Positions 51,061 to 63,600 of a stretch of DNA of 64,000 nt are shown one piece after another; within the stretch, counting starts at the first letter, position 1, and each line of letters begins with the position of its first letter. Origin of the DNA: Gymnogyps californianus (Eukaryota; Chordata; Aves; Accipitriformes; Cathartidae); NCBI RefSeq assembly GCF_018139145.2, contig NC_059478.1, positions 13,003,001-13,067,000 on the forward strand, given 5' to 3'. Both the position numbers and the translations under genes were made by a program. The notes beneath the pieces were generated by a model, which was given only the letters and a program-made list of their open reading frames with translations, was not told the origin of the DNA and did not search any database.

Positions 51061-54000
51061 GGTTCCTAGACTAATGAACCATACATCCTTGTCAACTTTG
51101 GTAATGTTTTGACAGTTTTTGCCTCAGTGCCTTTGAATTACAAGTGTGTAGAGATGTATTGCTTACTGCTACAATAGGTCTCTCCCTCAGGATATGGTAG
51201 GTCACGTTTGCTGAATCTGAATTGGTTAACTAAACAATGACAACTTCTATAATGCTTCAAAAGAAGGTTACAATTGGTTTTTATAGTTGTAATTGCAGGG
51301 TTTTTTTCACAAGGAGAAAGATATTAAAAGAATGACATTTTTCAATTTCATACATTATTTAACTTTTCTGAAATCACACTTTCAGAGTTCTTAAAATATA
51401 GAGGATTTATATAGCAGTGTGATTAATTCTAAGATGGTAGAAAGCTGCTGTTGATCCTCCCCTCACAAACAGAAATGCAAAATCATTCAGGTTTTAAAAT
51501 AGGGTTGTTTTTACCTTCTCACTAATGAATGTATTATGTGAATAAAACACATGCAGCTACTGTCTTAGATAATTTACTTCTTTGAGTTTGTCCTATCAGC
51601 TAGCATTGTTTAGTACGGGTATTTTTCATAAATAAGATTTTTTTTCCTACACTATGTTTTTCCTGTGGCTGGTTTTCTAAAGTTGAAAAAAAGCCTGTAT
51701 TGCTGTATGTTTGATCTTTTCTATGAATTTCCTGTTGTTTTCTTGAGTTCATAGGAAGCAAACCAGAAAAGTAAATGAAGGCAATTTCAATGAATGACTG
51801 ATGTTAATATGAAATGTCTAGATTTTCTTATCCTTGTCTATTTTTTGCATTTTTGGAATGAAATAGAGTGGGGCTTAAATGAATCTTAAAAGTTAAATAA
51901 TGAGGTCAGTCCTCCAATGAGGGTGGAGTATTATTTAATGTGTTTGAAATGTTGGCTTGCTTTATTGCTATGTTATAGAGGGAAAGGCAAGGCTAGCTTT
52001 ATTAAAGATTATGATCTCCTGAAACGGAGACTCTCCAAACTTACCTGTGGTGTTTCCAAGTACAGAAGTCATGAGGAACGTGTCTTTTGTGGAAACTTGT
52101 GAATCTTATGATTCCCAGGATGTTTTCTCAAAGTAGGGTTATATTTGAGTGAAGCATGTTACATGATGCATCATTATTTATATACTCATGGGAAGATTTG
52201 GGAGTAATGATCTCAGGTACTGCTGCCTTTTGCTCATACTTGCTCACATTCATGACCTTTGAAAGGGCTGTTGTGGGTGCTCGAAAAAGGAGGACTGCTG
52301 TGAGGGTGGTGATGGTGTCACATGTGTCCACTGTGTTGTCTTGCTTCCTTGTGGGAGCTAAATGTAGCATGGGACCTGTTGTATTCCTTGTTAAAATCTG
52401 TTATATAAATCTCAGAACAGGCATAGGAGTCCATAACATAGACCATAATCTCCATTACTGCCCATTATGAATGTGTAATTATCTGCTCAATAGTCCATTA
52501 TTGTACCTTTGGATTCATTATCATATAATACATTAAGGTCTTAAAGTTTTAATTCATGGATCATCACCCTTCAAAGCTCTCTGACAGTCTATTAAGTAAA
52601 TGCAGATAATTCAGTCTGTAAAAATTTGAATAATTTTTTTTTTTTTCCAAAATGACAGTGTTCTAGATGGAGCATCTCTTAAACCTCTTCAACCTCGCTG
52701 CAGTCAGGAAAGATGTATGTAGAGTTAAAGCAAGTCCTATAATATCCCGTGAACACTAATGAATTTTCAAAACGGCGCAAGATCCAGGCTGACTCTTACA
52801 TGTCCACACAATAGAGGACAATAGAGAAGAGTGTTTTCTACAGTTTGTGTATGTTAGTTTAAAATTATTCTGTTGTATTTAGAGCCATGTAAGTGCCAGT
52901 CCTGCTGAAGCCATGCAGGACCTCTTACAGCCCCCAGCTTTTTCTGTGTTTCTCCATTGCACTGTGTGCCTGATACAGGTCAGTGTCTGAATGGTACAGA
53001 AGAAAAATAAATAACATAGTTCTCCAGCTCTCTTACATGCTTCTCCCACTCATCTTCTCTGCATTTCATTTTATGGTATAGAGAACTTGCAAAATATACG
53101 GCATAGAGAGCTTACAAGGAAAACCCTGTTGGGCTGAAGTCTTGTTCTTTGTTTCTGAGCCCATGGAGATTTCCTGCTCAAGGGCATTTGCAGTTAGATT
53201 TAAGACCCCCTACAATGGAATGGTAAACTATGCAGGTTAACCAATTGCAGAGACAATGCAATGTTAGCTTTGTCCCTGTGAAGAGGGATTTTCGACATTG
53301 CTGAGGCTGTAAGATTCAGGACCCTGACTGAGATGTTGTTCAGTTATGGCAAATAATTGACAAATTAAACTAAAGCGAGGCTGCAGATGAATTCTAACAC
53401 AGATGAATGTGCAGTGCATGGGTTGCTGCACTTGGAAAACCTGTGTAGTGGTGGATTTCCTGCCCGCCCGCCCCCAGTTTCCTAAAGCTTTTTTGCCTGT
53501 CTTATGATCTGTATACTTGTCATAATTTAAATAAGGATGAATGACTCTCTATTAGGGGCTTAGTTCTTTGAATAGCACCTTTATCTTTCCTGTGCTCGGT
53601 GGAGATGGGACCTGGGAGGAGTCATTTGTGGTCTTTTCACAACCTTCAGACGATTGCAGTCATGCCGTTGACAAAAAGTGTATGCTCTCACTTTCAGAAG
53701 TGGCTTTTTACTACATAGAAGATAGCTTGTCTTGCTCTGCTATCCCTTTGACTTCACTTTGATGAGAAAGAAAGGCAAAATAGACAGCTGAGCTAGTTTT
53801 TACAAAGATGGATCTCTTCATAGCAAACATTAAATCTCAGGCCACTTTAAATAGATTTTGTGCTATAGGAAGCATGGATGTGACCACTATCACTTATAAT
53901 TCGTAGTTTGGGAAATCTCGTTTTCATGGCTGATAACACATATTAATTAATTCTGGTACAACTTGGTCTGTATTCTCATTGCATTACGCTACTAATAGCA

Positions 54001-57000
54001 TATATTTGCTTGGCAGCTAATGTAATGACTGAGAGCTGGATCTAATCACACAGTTGGTCCATGTCAGGTGCGCACCCTCCATTGCGAAGCTCTCAGTGGG
54101 GCTGTGGTTGTCCTGCGTGCCTGGGGCCTCTCCCTCGTCCTGTCATGCTGCTTGCTTGTGGGAAGAAATTACAGAAAAACACTTAAAAAAAAAAAAAAAA
54201 TCAGCACTCACATGGCCTTGTCTGTGTTCTTGCTGGAACACGCAGAGGATGCAGAGGGCTGCAGGAATGACCAAGCTTCATATGAGAGTGGGCTAAAACA
54301 CACAGAGATGCTGAACTGTGGCTGTGGGGTGGATACCCTCAGCATTGTAAGAACACAGATTCCTGTTTCAGGCATTTCTATATATTTGGCACCCTTTCAT
54401 CATCATGCTGGTATTATACAAAATAGTTCATTTTAGTTAAGTATCAAAGCAGGAAAAGATAAATCAGTAACCTCAGACAAAGAAAAAAAAAAACCTTTCG
54501 TTGTCACAGTTTTCCTGTCTTTAAGGGACAGTGACCCTGCTTGATTCAATATTAGCCTTCAGATTTTTTACTGTGATTTCCCCCCCCAGCCCACTGTTCT
54601 TAAACTGTAAGTTATTTTAAGCTCATTGCTTTTAAATTGCAGAGCATTTAAGACATTGCAGGCATGTAGAACTAGCTTGGACAGTATTGAAGGTCACACT
54701 ATAGAGAGCTAACCTATAATGACAGTGGGATAATCTGCATGATAGTCTTTTTGTCTAGCTAATGTATCTGAGTCTGATTTTATTAACCAGTGTTTATTCC
54801 TTCCTATGCTGGCAATTATACTCCAATACTTCAGCACTGATATTTTAAACCTGTATTGTTTGTAAAAATTTTTGTTTGAGCAAACATCAAATTTATTTGA
54901 TTACTCTCATCTAGTCAAGTTTAAATGTGTTTTGCTCACCATAAATCTTCCTTGAAATTAAGCTTTTCTGTTGTTTGTTTTGTAATGCTGTAATAATCAT
55001 CGACGTGGTGATAGATGAACAAAAACACTGGAGGCATAGTCTTCATTTATTACATGAAATTTGGGAGAAGATGGATCTGGACAAAGAGATGAAACTCATC
55101 CTAGCGTTGCAATTTTTCAGTTAATGGTACCATTAAAGACTTCTGATATTGTAGTAGCTCCTTAAAACAAAGTTGTGCCATATTGCTGTTCCTCATGGGC
55201 TGAGAGCACACAGGTTGGCAGCGGCTCCCTCTGTTTTCTTGGTGGGTATCAATGGTGTCATGTTCTTGTGGAAGAAAGCCAGCCTCCTCCTGCTATGTAT
55301 AAATAGAAAGATAGATGGTAAGAAACATGAAAGCAATCGCTCTTCTCCACTCATTGCTGGTAGGGTTTCAGCTGGAGTTGTGTCCACTCCCATGCAGTAA
55401 CCTGAGCCGTGGCTCCAAGCACCACGTGCTTTTCTGTTTGGAGATAAGGCTTATAATATTTTCCATCACAAAGTTCTCTGAGCATCTTTTGATTTGTTAA
55501 TAGCTATTAATTAATTAATAAGCTGTTTTCAAAATCTAATTCAGATCAAAATTTTCCAGTTGGATACATGTCTGTAAATAACATATGCAATTGTTCAGGA
55601 ATTATTTGAATACCAAGGCAATTGGTATTTGAAACAATTGTTTTGTGAAGGCTGAAATCTAGATCCATTGAGAAAATCCGTAAAGAACAAACTGCAGATA
55701 GACTCCGTGCTGCTTCCCTTATGAAAAATCTAAAACAAAATAGAAAATGACAGCACATAATTATAACAAAATAGATCCATTTATTAACAGTTCTACGGTG
55801 AAATTTTGTTATTGGCAGTAATAACAATATAAATGTTTGCATTCAACTGAAGGCATGCAGTGATATTCACAATGGGGTCAAAAATGTCCCTGTAGAGTTC
55901 TCAATGAAAGGAGCATTGCTTTAAAAAGAACCTGTCAGACTATTGAAGAATTTTATGTTGCTATTGTGTAGTTTATTCTCTTTTTTTTTTTCTTAAGACC
56001 TATTTCTCTTTACTCTAAAACCTTTTCCAGTATTAAATACTACTACAGAACTGAAAGCTGTCTTCCAAACATATTTTCTAATCTATATTTTTAAACTGTC
56101 TTTATAAGAACATAAATGCATATGCTACAATTTATTTACTGATTATTCCTAAAACTTTTAATAGAATCTTTGAATTGAAGTAGAATAAATTCACTAAAGT
56201 GTCTGCAAAATGAAAAGAGTGTTTAGTGGATGGCTGGCTACTAATGAATCCCAAGAAAAACAGACAGGAATGAAATAAGGTACTGATATGAAAAAGGAGG
56301 TGTAAGCAACATCAGTAGAATTCTGTAGCTTGATAAATCTGGTTTGTAATATGAAAAAAAGAAAGATGAGAATGTTGTACAGTGGTCCTGCTCCAGACAA
56401 GCAGAGCTGCTGGGCTCTGAGGGTCTGGGGCGATACGTGAGCCAGAGTTTTCCCACAGCAGCTCCATCACCCAGCCCTTCAGAAAGAGCTGGTGTGAAGA
56501 ACTGGGAGATGTGTCATCTTGACTTCAGAAGGTGCTGGGTGTAACAAAGAAAACCGCATCCATTGCACTGTAAATGCAAAGTATTGATAACTCTATATGT
56601 ACACCTACTTTATATAGTATGGGATTCCTTCTACTGAAGATCTTACAGCACTGAAAAGATTACGCAGGCTTTGCAGTAGAAACTGGCATATGTCAGAAAT
56701 TCAGCTGAACACTTTTTGGATTTCTCTGTGTCTGAGCACCATGGAGAAGATACAACCGTCACGTTTGTATAGCTGCCTCAAGTGGTAATTTTGTAATCAG
56801 ATGAAGCATAAGAACAGTAATTCCTCATTGCATACCTTTAAGTTACTGCATTTAACTTAATTTCACTACCCTGTAATTATAGTTTCATTCTATAGCACGT
56901 GTGATACTTTCCAAAGCTGTTTGGTCTGAAAATTAAGTGAAATTGTGACATACTTAGAACAGTCTTCCTTCAGTGACCTAAACTTCTTAGCTCTGGTAAA

Positions 57001-58079
57001 TATTCACAGTAATAAAAACTATCTATGCAGTGGTCAGTCACCACAAGTTATCCAAAACAGCACAGGGACGAGAAGGGACTGTACTTTAGGCCTGATAAGA
57101 GTCAATGGCTGTGAATTTTTGTCTTTATTCTAATGGTGAAACTTATAGGATATCCTCTCTCTGTACAGTGGTTGCATTTGTCATTGTTGTACCCATTATA
57201 GAAAGCAAAAGGTGAAGTTGTGTTCTAGGCCTGTTGTTTTCAATGATCTTTAAGAAGGAAATAGGAAAATGGTAACATTTTAATGTCACAGAAGTATTTG
57301 TTCATTTGAAGAAGATTGAATAAACGCAGAGAGACATAGCAAAGTAAACAGTAGTAGGAACCAGAAGAGCAGACAAAATGTGGAGAAAACTAAGAAAACT
57401 TTAGTGGAGTCTGAAATGAGTTTAAATTCTGTAAAAACTCTATGTTATTATTAAAAGATACTGCTTGATAAAGGGATTATAAATGATTAACAGATATTCA
57501 TACATTACAGCCATACAGGAGTATTGTGTGGTAAATAGTGCTCATCAGTGCCAGTAAAAATTGTTAAAATCGTTTAGACCTACTATGCCTGTAAGCAATC
57601 TCTTGAACAGTTCACTGATTTGCTTTTTAGTAAACCAGCTGTTAAGAAATCATTAGTCTTTTAATAACTGCTTGTGGCATTAATGTAAAATATGTCTGAG
57701 TCTCCTCATACTGATGTTAAATAAGATTTATGGTAGTTTTTCGGAGATTTTGTGCTTTCCCCCTCCCAAACGTTGAGAAGGATGCTTTAACAGAGACAAG
57801 AGAAACTTGTGAGCTGTTAAATCTTGCATGGTTGGCTCTTTTTGTGGTCATTATTATATGTAGGTTTAATACTTTGTATGATCTGGCGATTGTCTTACTA
57901 TAGTACTAAGAAAACGTGTTTCTTGTTTGGGGAAAAACCAAGGAAAGAGAGAAGACATATCAGTGTATGGTTACAGAAGTTGAAAACAGCTAACAGCCAA
58001 AGGGCTGTAACTCAACCAGAAATAGATATTGTATCCATGGATATTGTACTGGATAACTCGCTGGGGCCCCAAAAAGGAG
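51061..58079. other. About 7 kb of unique AT-rich DNA, no gene supported
   Basis: Frames reach about 120 codons (54068-54436, 57824-58183) and are unrecognisable; the latter runs into LTR copy 2. Simple runs lie at 52634-52646 (T), 53462-53476 (GCCC-type), 54185-54200 (A16) and 55981-55991 (T). An imperfect duplication with period 24 (GTATAGAGAACTTGCAA / GCATAGAGAGCTTACAA) lies at 53077-53117. Confidence 0.45.
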
Positions 58080-58656
58080 TGTCATGGTTTAACCCCAGCC
58101 AGCAACTAAGCACCACGCAGCTGCTCACTCACTCCTCCCTGCTCCCAGTGGGACAGGGAGGAGAATTGGAAAAAAAAAAGTAAAACTCGTGGGTTGAGAT
58201 AAGAATGGTTTAATAACTAAACTAAAATATAATAAAATATAATAATAATAGTAATGAAAAGGAATATAACAAAAAGAGAGAGAAATAAAACCCAAGAAAA
58301 GACAAGTGACACACAATGCAATTGCTCACCACCCGCTGACCAATGCCCAAGCAGCGATCTGTCCCTCCTGGCCAACTCCCCCAGTTTATATACTAGGCAT
58401 GACATTCTATGGTATGGAATATCCCTTTGGCTAGTTTGGGTCAGCTGTCCTGACCATGCTCCCTCCCAGCTTCTTGTGCACCTGCTTGCTGGCAGAGCAT
58501 GAGAAACTGAAAAATCCTTGACTTAGGATAACCTACTAATGTTTTAGTTGTTGCTAAATAGTGCTTATCAACATTATTTTCATACTAAATCCAAAACACA
58601 GCACTGTCCCAGCCACTAAGAAGAAAATGAACCCTATCCCAGTCAAAACCAGGACA
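58080..58656 (-). mobile_element. Solo LTR of the same ERVL-like family, copy 2, with an internal microinversion
   Basis: A full LTR of about 577 bp on the minus strand. On the + strand it opens TGTCATGGTTTAACCCCAGC and closes CAAAACCAGGACA, so in its own orientation it has the canonical TGTCCTGG...ATGACA ends. Landmarks in own orientation: a TATA box (GTATATAAAC, about 58383-58393), GCAATTGCATTGTGTGTCAC, an ATT-rich tract at about 58217-58250, an ATTAAA poly(A) signal near 58210 and CTCAACCCACGAGTTTTAC. No internal retroviral sequence or primer-binding site adjoins it. The 5-bp flanks (AGGAG and ATAGT) do not form a target duplication. Positions 58529-58567 are inverted relative to the other copies. 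It has no coding capacity. Confidence 0.93.
58529..58567. other. 39-nt microinversion inside LTR copy 2
   Basis: The + strand here contains GTTTTAGTTGTTGCTAAATA, whereas the matching place in same-oriented copy 3 (60549-60587) contains TACTTAGCAACAACTGAAAC. The two segments are reverse complements with about six differences in 39 nt, have equal length, and start and end with TAA/TTA. Sequence on both sides aligns collinearly. In copy 1 the corresponding segment is 14377-14416 and agrees with copy 3. Confidence 0.88.
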
Positions 58657-60089
58657 ATAGTGCTCGGAGAGCATTCACCTTGGCAGTTATCTCTCTTAGG
58701 AATGGGATAAAAATATTTCCAAACTACAGACAGTTACCAATACGCGCTTCTAACCAGTTTGCATTTTCACAACCCACTTCATTGTAAATCAAACCAGAGT
58801 TAAAAGAATAACCTGCCTTATCTTAACTCTTTTAAGACATATGCATGTCAATATTCCTTTTCCTTTAAAAAAATATTTTCTACTGTCTTGAGTCTCTCTT
58901 TCTTTGATTGTTTGCTACCCAACTTTTATAACCTCCTATGTGGTGGTGTGTCAATAAGAAAGCATCAAGCCTGGAGAAATGTGGTTGGAAATTCAGTAAA
59001 AATAAATGTGAAATGGGGTAGAGTGGGTGGGGCAGAGAAGCTGTTTTTCTAAATGAGTAGCAACTTCCAAAGGGGCTTAAAGTGTCCTCTACTGGAAGTG
59101 TGGTATTTTTACACTCTGAGACTATGCAAGTGGGTTGCAGGGCTATTTCTTATGTTGTCTTCGACAGAAAATGACCAAACTCATAAGGGAATCGGAGATT
59201 TAGAAAAGCTCAAATATCTACTGAACTCCTGGACTCTGTGTCTGCTTTTACTATTGATTGACCAGTGGAGAAGTCTAGTGTAGAGAAATATGATAGTGAG
59301 ATGACATGAGATGAAATATTTTTTCAGTTAGGAATGACCTCATAATTCATGAATGGCAGTAAGAAGTGGGACTACGAATGAATTATGTGGGGACGTTCTA
59401 ATGAGTAGGAGTTGTTTTTGATCAAGTTCTATCCACTACAGAATTTCTAGGCTTAGAAGAAATGTATTAGAAGAAATGTATTTCATACTGCAATTCACCA
59501 TACAAAGACAAAAATTAAGGAAGCTTGTATAGGTGGAGCTACAGGCTGCTTTATTTGTTTATCCATGAGGTAGTAGTGACGTTTGGCAAATGGGCTTGAA
59601 TACCACGATGGCATTCAAATATTCAGGTAACGCTCATGACCATTCACACTTTGTCCTTGCTGTAACTTTAGATCATAAACTGCTCTAAAACACATGTTCA
59701 TTTCTTGCAGATAAGGCTTGGGTTTTTCAATACATCTGTATTTAATCCTGTTGATTTTTTTTTTCAATTACATTTTCATAGACCTGATTAAGCCAATAGG
59801 AGTCATACCTGAATCATTGTTAAGAAATGTGTAAGATTTTTAGCTAAATGATTGCTTAGCTGAGGTTTAGCTTCTGAAAGAGACCTTTAAGGACTGCTTA
59901 TATATGAGCCACATGACTAATGGACATAAAAATTATTAGTAAGTGAGAACTCTTGGATGATCTGCAATGTTTTATTTTCTGGGGAGAGCTCTGCAGAGAG
60001 GAGAGTACAGCACTTTTTGCAGTTCTGTCAGGTCTCTGCAACATGGTTATTATGCTGAGATGGATGTAAGTATCTTGAAACCGCTTATG
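58657..60089. other. 1.43-kb spacer between two same-orientation LTRs
   Basis: AT-rich unique-looking DNA. It shows no purine-rich tract before copy 2, no tRNA-type primer-binding site after copy 3 and no gag/pol-like frame, so it does not look like retroviral internal sequence. It contains the 14-bp tandem duplication at 59454-59481. Confidence 0.65.
59454..59481. repeat. Perfect 14-bp tandem duplication
   Basis: TAGAAGAAATGTAT occurs twice head to tail with no mismatch. Confidence 0.9.
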
Positions 60090-60676
60090 TGTCGTGGTTT
60101 AACCCCAGCCAGCAACTAAGCACCACGCAGCTGCTTCCCCCTCCCCGCTCCCAGGAGGGGGAGGAGGGGAAAAAAAAAAAAGTAAAACTTGTGGGTTGAG
60201 ATAAGAACAGTTTAATAACTAAAGTAAAATAAAATACACTACTAACTAATAATAATAATATAATAATAATAATTGTAATGAAAAGGAGTATAACAAAAAA
60301 AGAAATAACACTCAAGAAAAGACAAGTGACGCACAATGCAATTGCTCACCACCCGCTGACCAATGCCGAAGCAGCGATCTGCACTTCCTGGCCAACTCCC
60401 CCAGTTTATATACTGGGCATGAAGTTCCATGGTATGGAATATCCCTTTGGCTAGTTCGGGTCAGCTGTCCTGGCCGTGCTCCCTCCCAGCTTCTTGTGCA
60501 CCTGCTTGCTGGCACAGCATGGGAAACTGAAAAATCCTTAACTTAGGATAAGCGCTACTTAGCAACAACTGAAACATCAGTGTGTTATCAGCATTATTCT
60601 CACACTAAATCCAAAACACAGCACTCTACCAGCTGCTAAGAAGAGAGTTAACTCTGTCCAAGCCAAAACCAGGACA
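60090..60676 (-). mobile_element. Solo LTR of the same ERVL-like family, copy 3
   Basis: A full LTR of about 587 bp on the minus strand. On the + strand it opens TGTCGTGGTTTAACCCCAGC and closes CCAAAACCAGGACA. The flanks TTATG (60085-60089) and GTATG (60677-60681) match at four of five bases, fitting the 5-bp target duplication expected of ERVL-type integration and marking this as an independent insertion. In own orientation it has a TATA box (GTATATAAAC, about 60404-60413), GCAATTGCATTGTGCGTCAC, an ATT-rich tract at about 60236-60275, an ATTAAA poly(A) signal near 60210 and CTCAACCCACAAGTTTTAC. It keeps the uninverted form of the segment that is flipped in copy 2. ORFs across it are artefacts. 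Confidence 0.94.
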
Positions 60677-63600
60677 GTATGTAAAAGAAGTAATTTCATA
60701 AAATCCGACCTTTATTACTGTTCTTTTTCTCATGGGTGACATAAGGAGGTTTTGTTACCTGTGACTCTAACTCATACAACTAATCAGTCTGAATGATACT
60801 CAAAATTGCTCCTTCAAAAGGCTGTAGGAATGCAAAGGCTAAATATGAATTTGTAACTTTCTGGCAAAATACTTCCACTGTGGAAAGGAAATGTAAGGTA
60901 AGCAAAACTTGCTTAATTTGAAGCTTGTAGTGGACTCTGACATGACTACTTCTACAAGTCCTTCCATGTAGACTGGAAGAACAACTGCAGTATTCTCATG
61001 GCAAAATCTTATTTTTACCAGACATGTACACAGTGATGCAGAGTAAAGGAAAACTCTTATACAAATGTAGCTTTCCCTCCTGATAAAGATAATGAACGCT
61101 CCTTGAAACTTAGTCTAGAAATACACAGTGTTTTATTTGAAGTTATTTGCTCTCTAGAATAACTTCGAGGTGCACACTTCTTTCATGAAAACCTGAAGGT
61201 AGAGAGTCAGATAAGCACCAGCAATATTTATTAAGATAAGAGCTCAAACTGCTCCCAGACCAGGCAGTGCCAATGCCATGGATGGCTGGAGACAATGGGA
61301 AAAGAATGGCAAAGGCTGTATAACTCTTTATGCTGTCATATTGGTTTTCTGATCATGGTGAAAAGATAGCTGGATAAAAAGATCAATACTACGGCCTAAA
61401 GATGAGTGTAATGGTCCTCCTGTTGAATATCCCACACCTTGTTAGTGGCTCTTGAGTACTCAGGAGATGTCGATACAGATACTCTTCCTCAGTCCGGGTT
61501 CTTCCAGGATGGAAATATGTCCAGTAGCTTTTCTAGTTGATCAAGTTTTGATGTCATGTTACTTTTCATAATTGCTGTAGCCAAAGAAACTCTAAAATTA
61601 GTGTGTTCAGTCAAGTTATTGGTGTCTGACACCTGAAGTGAATATTGACAGGTTAGTGAAAGGTTATAGACACTTTGACAGTAGTGGAGAATCAGGGTCT
61701 TTAGCACTTTTAGACTTGGCAATTTAAAACAAGTCAAGAAGTCACAATCTGAATAAAGTCAAACAGAGGGGATCTGAGATTCACTGGGTAATGCAAGCCA
61801 GAGAAGCTTTGCTAGAGCTCACAAACATGGTTAATGTTGTAAGTAATACCACAAAAACTGAGAAGGGGTCTGAATATGAATTTTGATCTTTTAAAGCCCA
61901 TTTTATGTTTATTCAGAACACATTTTCTTAGGTGTTAAACAGCTCTGAAGATGCCTACCTAGCCAAGTTAGGCCTGGGGACATAGGGGCACGTTGCTGGC
62001 TGCCCTCAGCCCTCGTGGGGCTCCTTTGGTGCCAGAAGCATCGTGCTACAGTGGTGCGGGCTCCTGCTGCCAGCTGCAGCGGAGCAGAAAGTAGCATCTC
62101 AAAGTGAGAAGAGATGCTGTGTTGGTCTCTGTGCCTGGGCTACTGAAATGATCAGGTACAACTTTTCTAACCACTGTGAGTGTGACCCTGACTGTCACTG
62201 CTTGGGAATGTGTCTTAGGTTGTCCTTTCATGGCCCTGAATAATGTTTTGTTTTACTACCTGAAGCTGATAACTAGGATATACTGACATTTATATGTCAT
62301 ATTTGGTCCAGATAAATGCTGAGGGGAAAAATATACCTATAGATGTGTAGAGACGTGCCTTGAATTGGTGACATACATTTGCATTCTCCAAAGGAGTAAG
62401 ATTATCTCACTGTAATTATGTAGTTCATCGACTGGCCACTGCTTGTGGGGCTTACCTCGCCCATTGCTGAATTTGGAGACCTGTACATTAATTTTAACTC
62501 TGATGACAATTGGCTGTAATGTTCCCTGTTGTGACTGCAACTGTGGAGGTCAGGCCTAATGATATGCCAAAAACTCTGTGACAGTTTGCATACAGACGCG
62601 GTTTACTCAGGTCTCAGCACTGCCATTCTCAGAAGATGAGGAGGTATTGAACTGTCAAACTGAGACTGAGCAGGTGACAGCTGATGCATTTTAGATCAGC
62701 TGCCTTCATGACTGATTTAGTAAACCTAACTGAGAGCAAGCAGACTTTTTCTCCTTCAATATTATACTCTTCTTAAAAAAAGAAAAAGAAAATGAAGCTG
62801 TGAAAATGTGTGTTTTTATTTTTAAACACTACCCTTTATACTTTCTTTTCACTTTGAAACCTTTAAGTGTAAAAATGATACAGGATGCGAGATCTGAGAG
62901 GATTTTTCCTATGGAATGAATTGCGGTAGAGAAATATTTTTATCTTTTCCACAGCTATATGGCAATTTAACATCTGACTTTTTCAGTCAATCACTCTACC
63001 TGCTGTCTTCTATATATCATACAACTTCTTTAAATAGATAATGCTGAAAATAACACAGACAAGCAACAACATGGAGAAACATATGCAACAAATGTAACAA
63101 TGTGTTTCCTTCTCTTTCCTGAGTTATTACTTCCTAATTTTGATAACGTTGATTAAAAAATAAAGGTATTTCATAGCATGTGTATTTCATAGTATGGTCA
63201 GAGTTAGTCTAGGGCTTCAAACCATTTCATAAAACACACCAAGCTTCTAATAGACAATGAATACAATGGTGTGGCAGAACAAGCGTCATTGTCATTGCAG
63301 ATTGGTGCTCATAGAGCTGATTGCTGTACCATGAAAGAATTAAATTGTCTCGTGTGTGCAGAGAGACGTTTTCAGCATTTTCTGATTGATAACATTAACA
63401 TTTGAAAGGACTAATGGGGGTTTTAAGTGGCAAATTCTTTCCTGTCCATCACTGGTTTACAGGATCTCCTTTTGGCAGAACAACTGCACAGTCACAGAAG
63501 AGGGAGAGAAATTTTGTAGATGTCATTTTGGTGGCAGCATCCAGTTGCTCAGAGCATTTTTTTGTCTCTTGTGTCTACTGGTATGCAAAAGGACAGGATG

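Noticed and set aside
58125..58502. Open frames across LTR copies 2 and 3
   Set aside because: They run through the LTR repeat tract and regulatory sequence; such LTRs carry no coding region.
59566..59576. let-7-like TGAGGTAGTAG
   Set aside because: Only 11 bases match and the flanks cannot form a microRNA-length hairpin.
58080..60676. A single short provirus with two LTRs
   Set aside because: The spacer has no primer-binding site, polypurine tract or retroviral frame, the outer flanks do not match, and copy 3 has its own 5-bp near-duplication.
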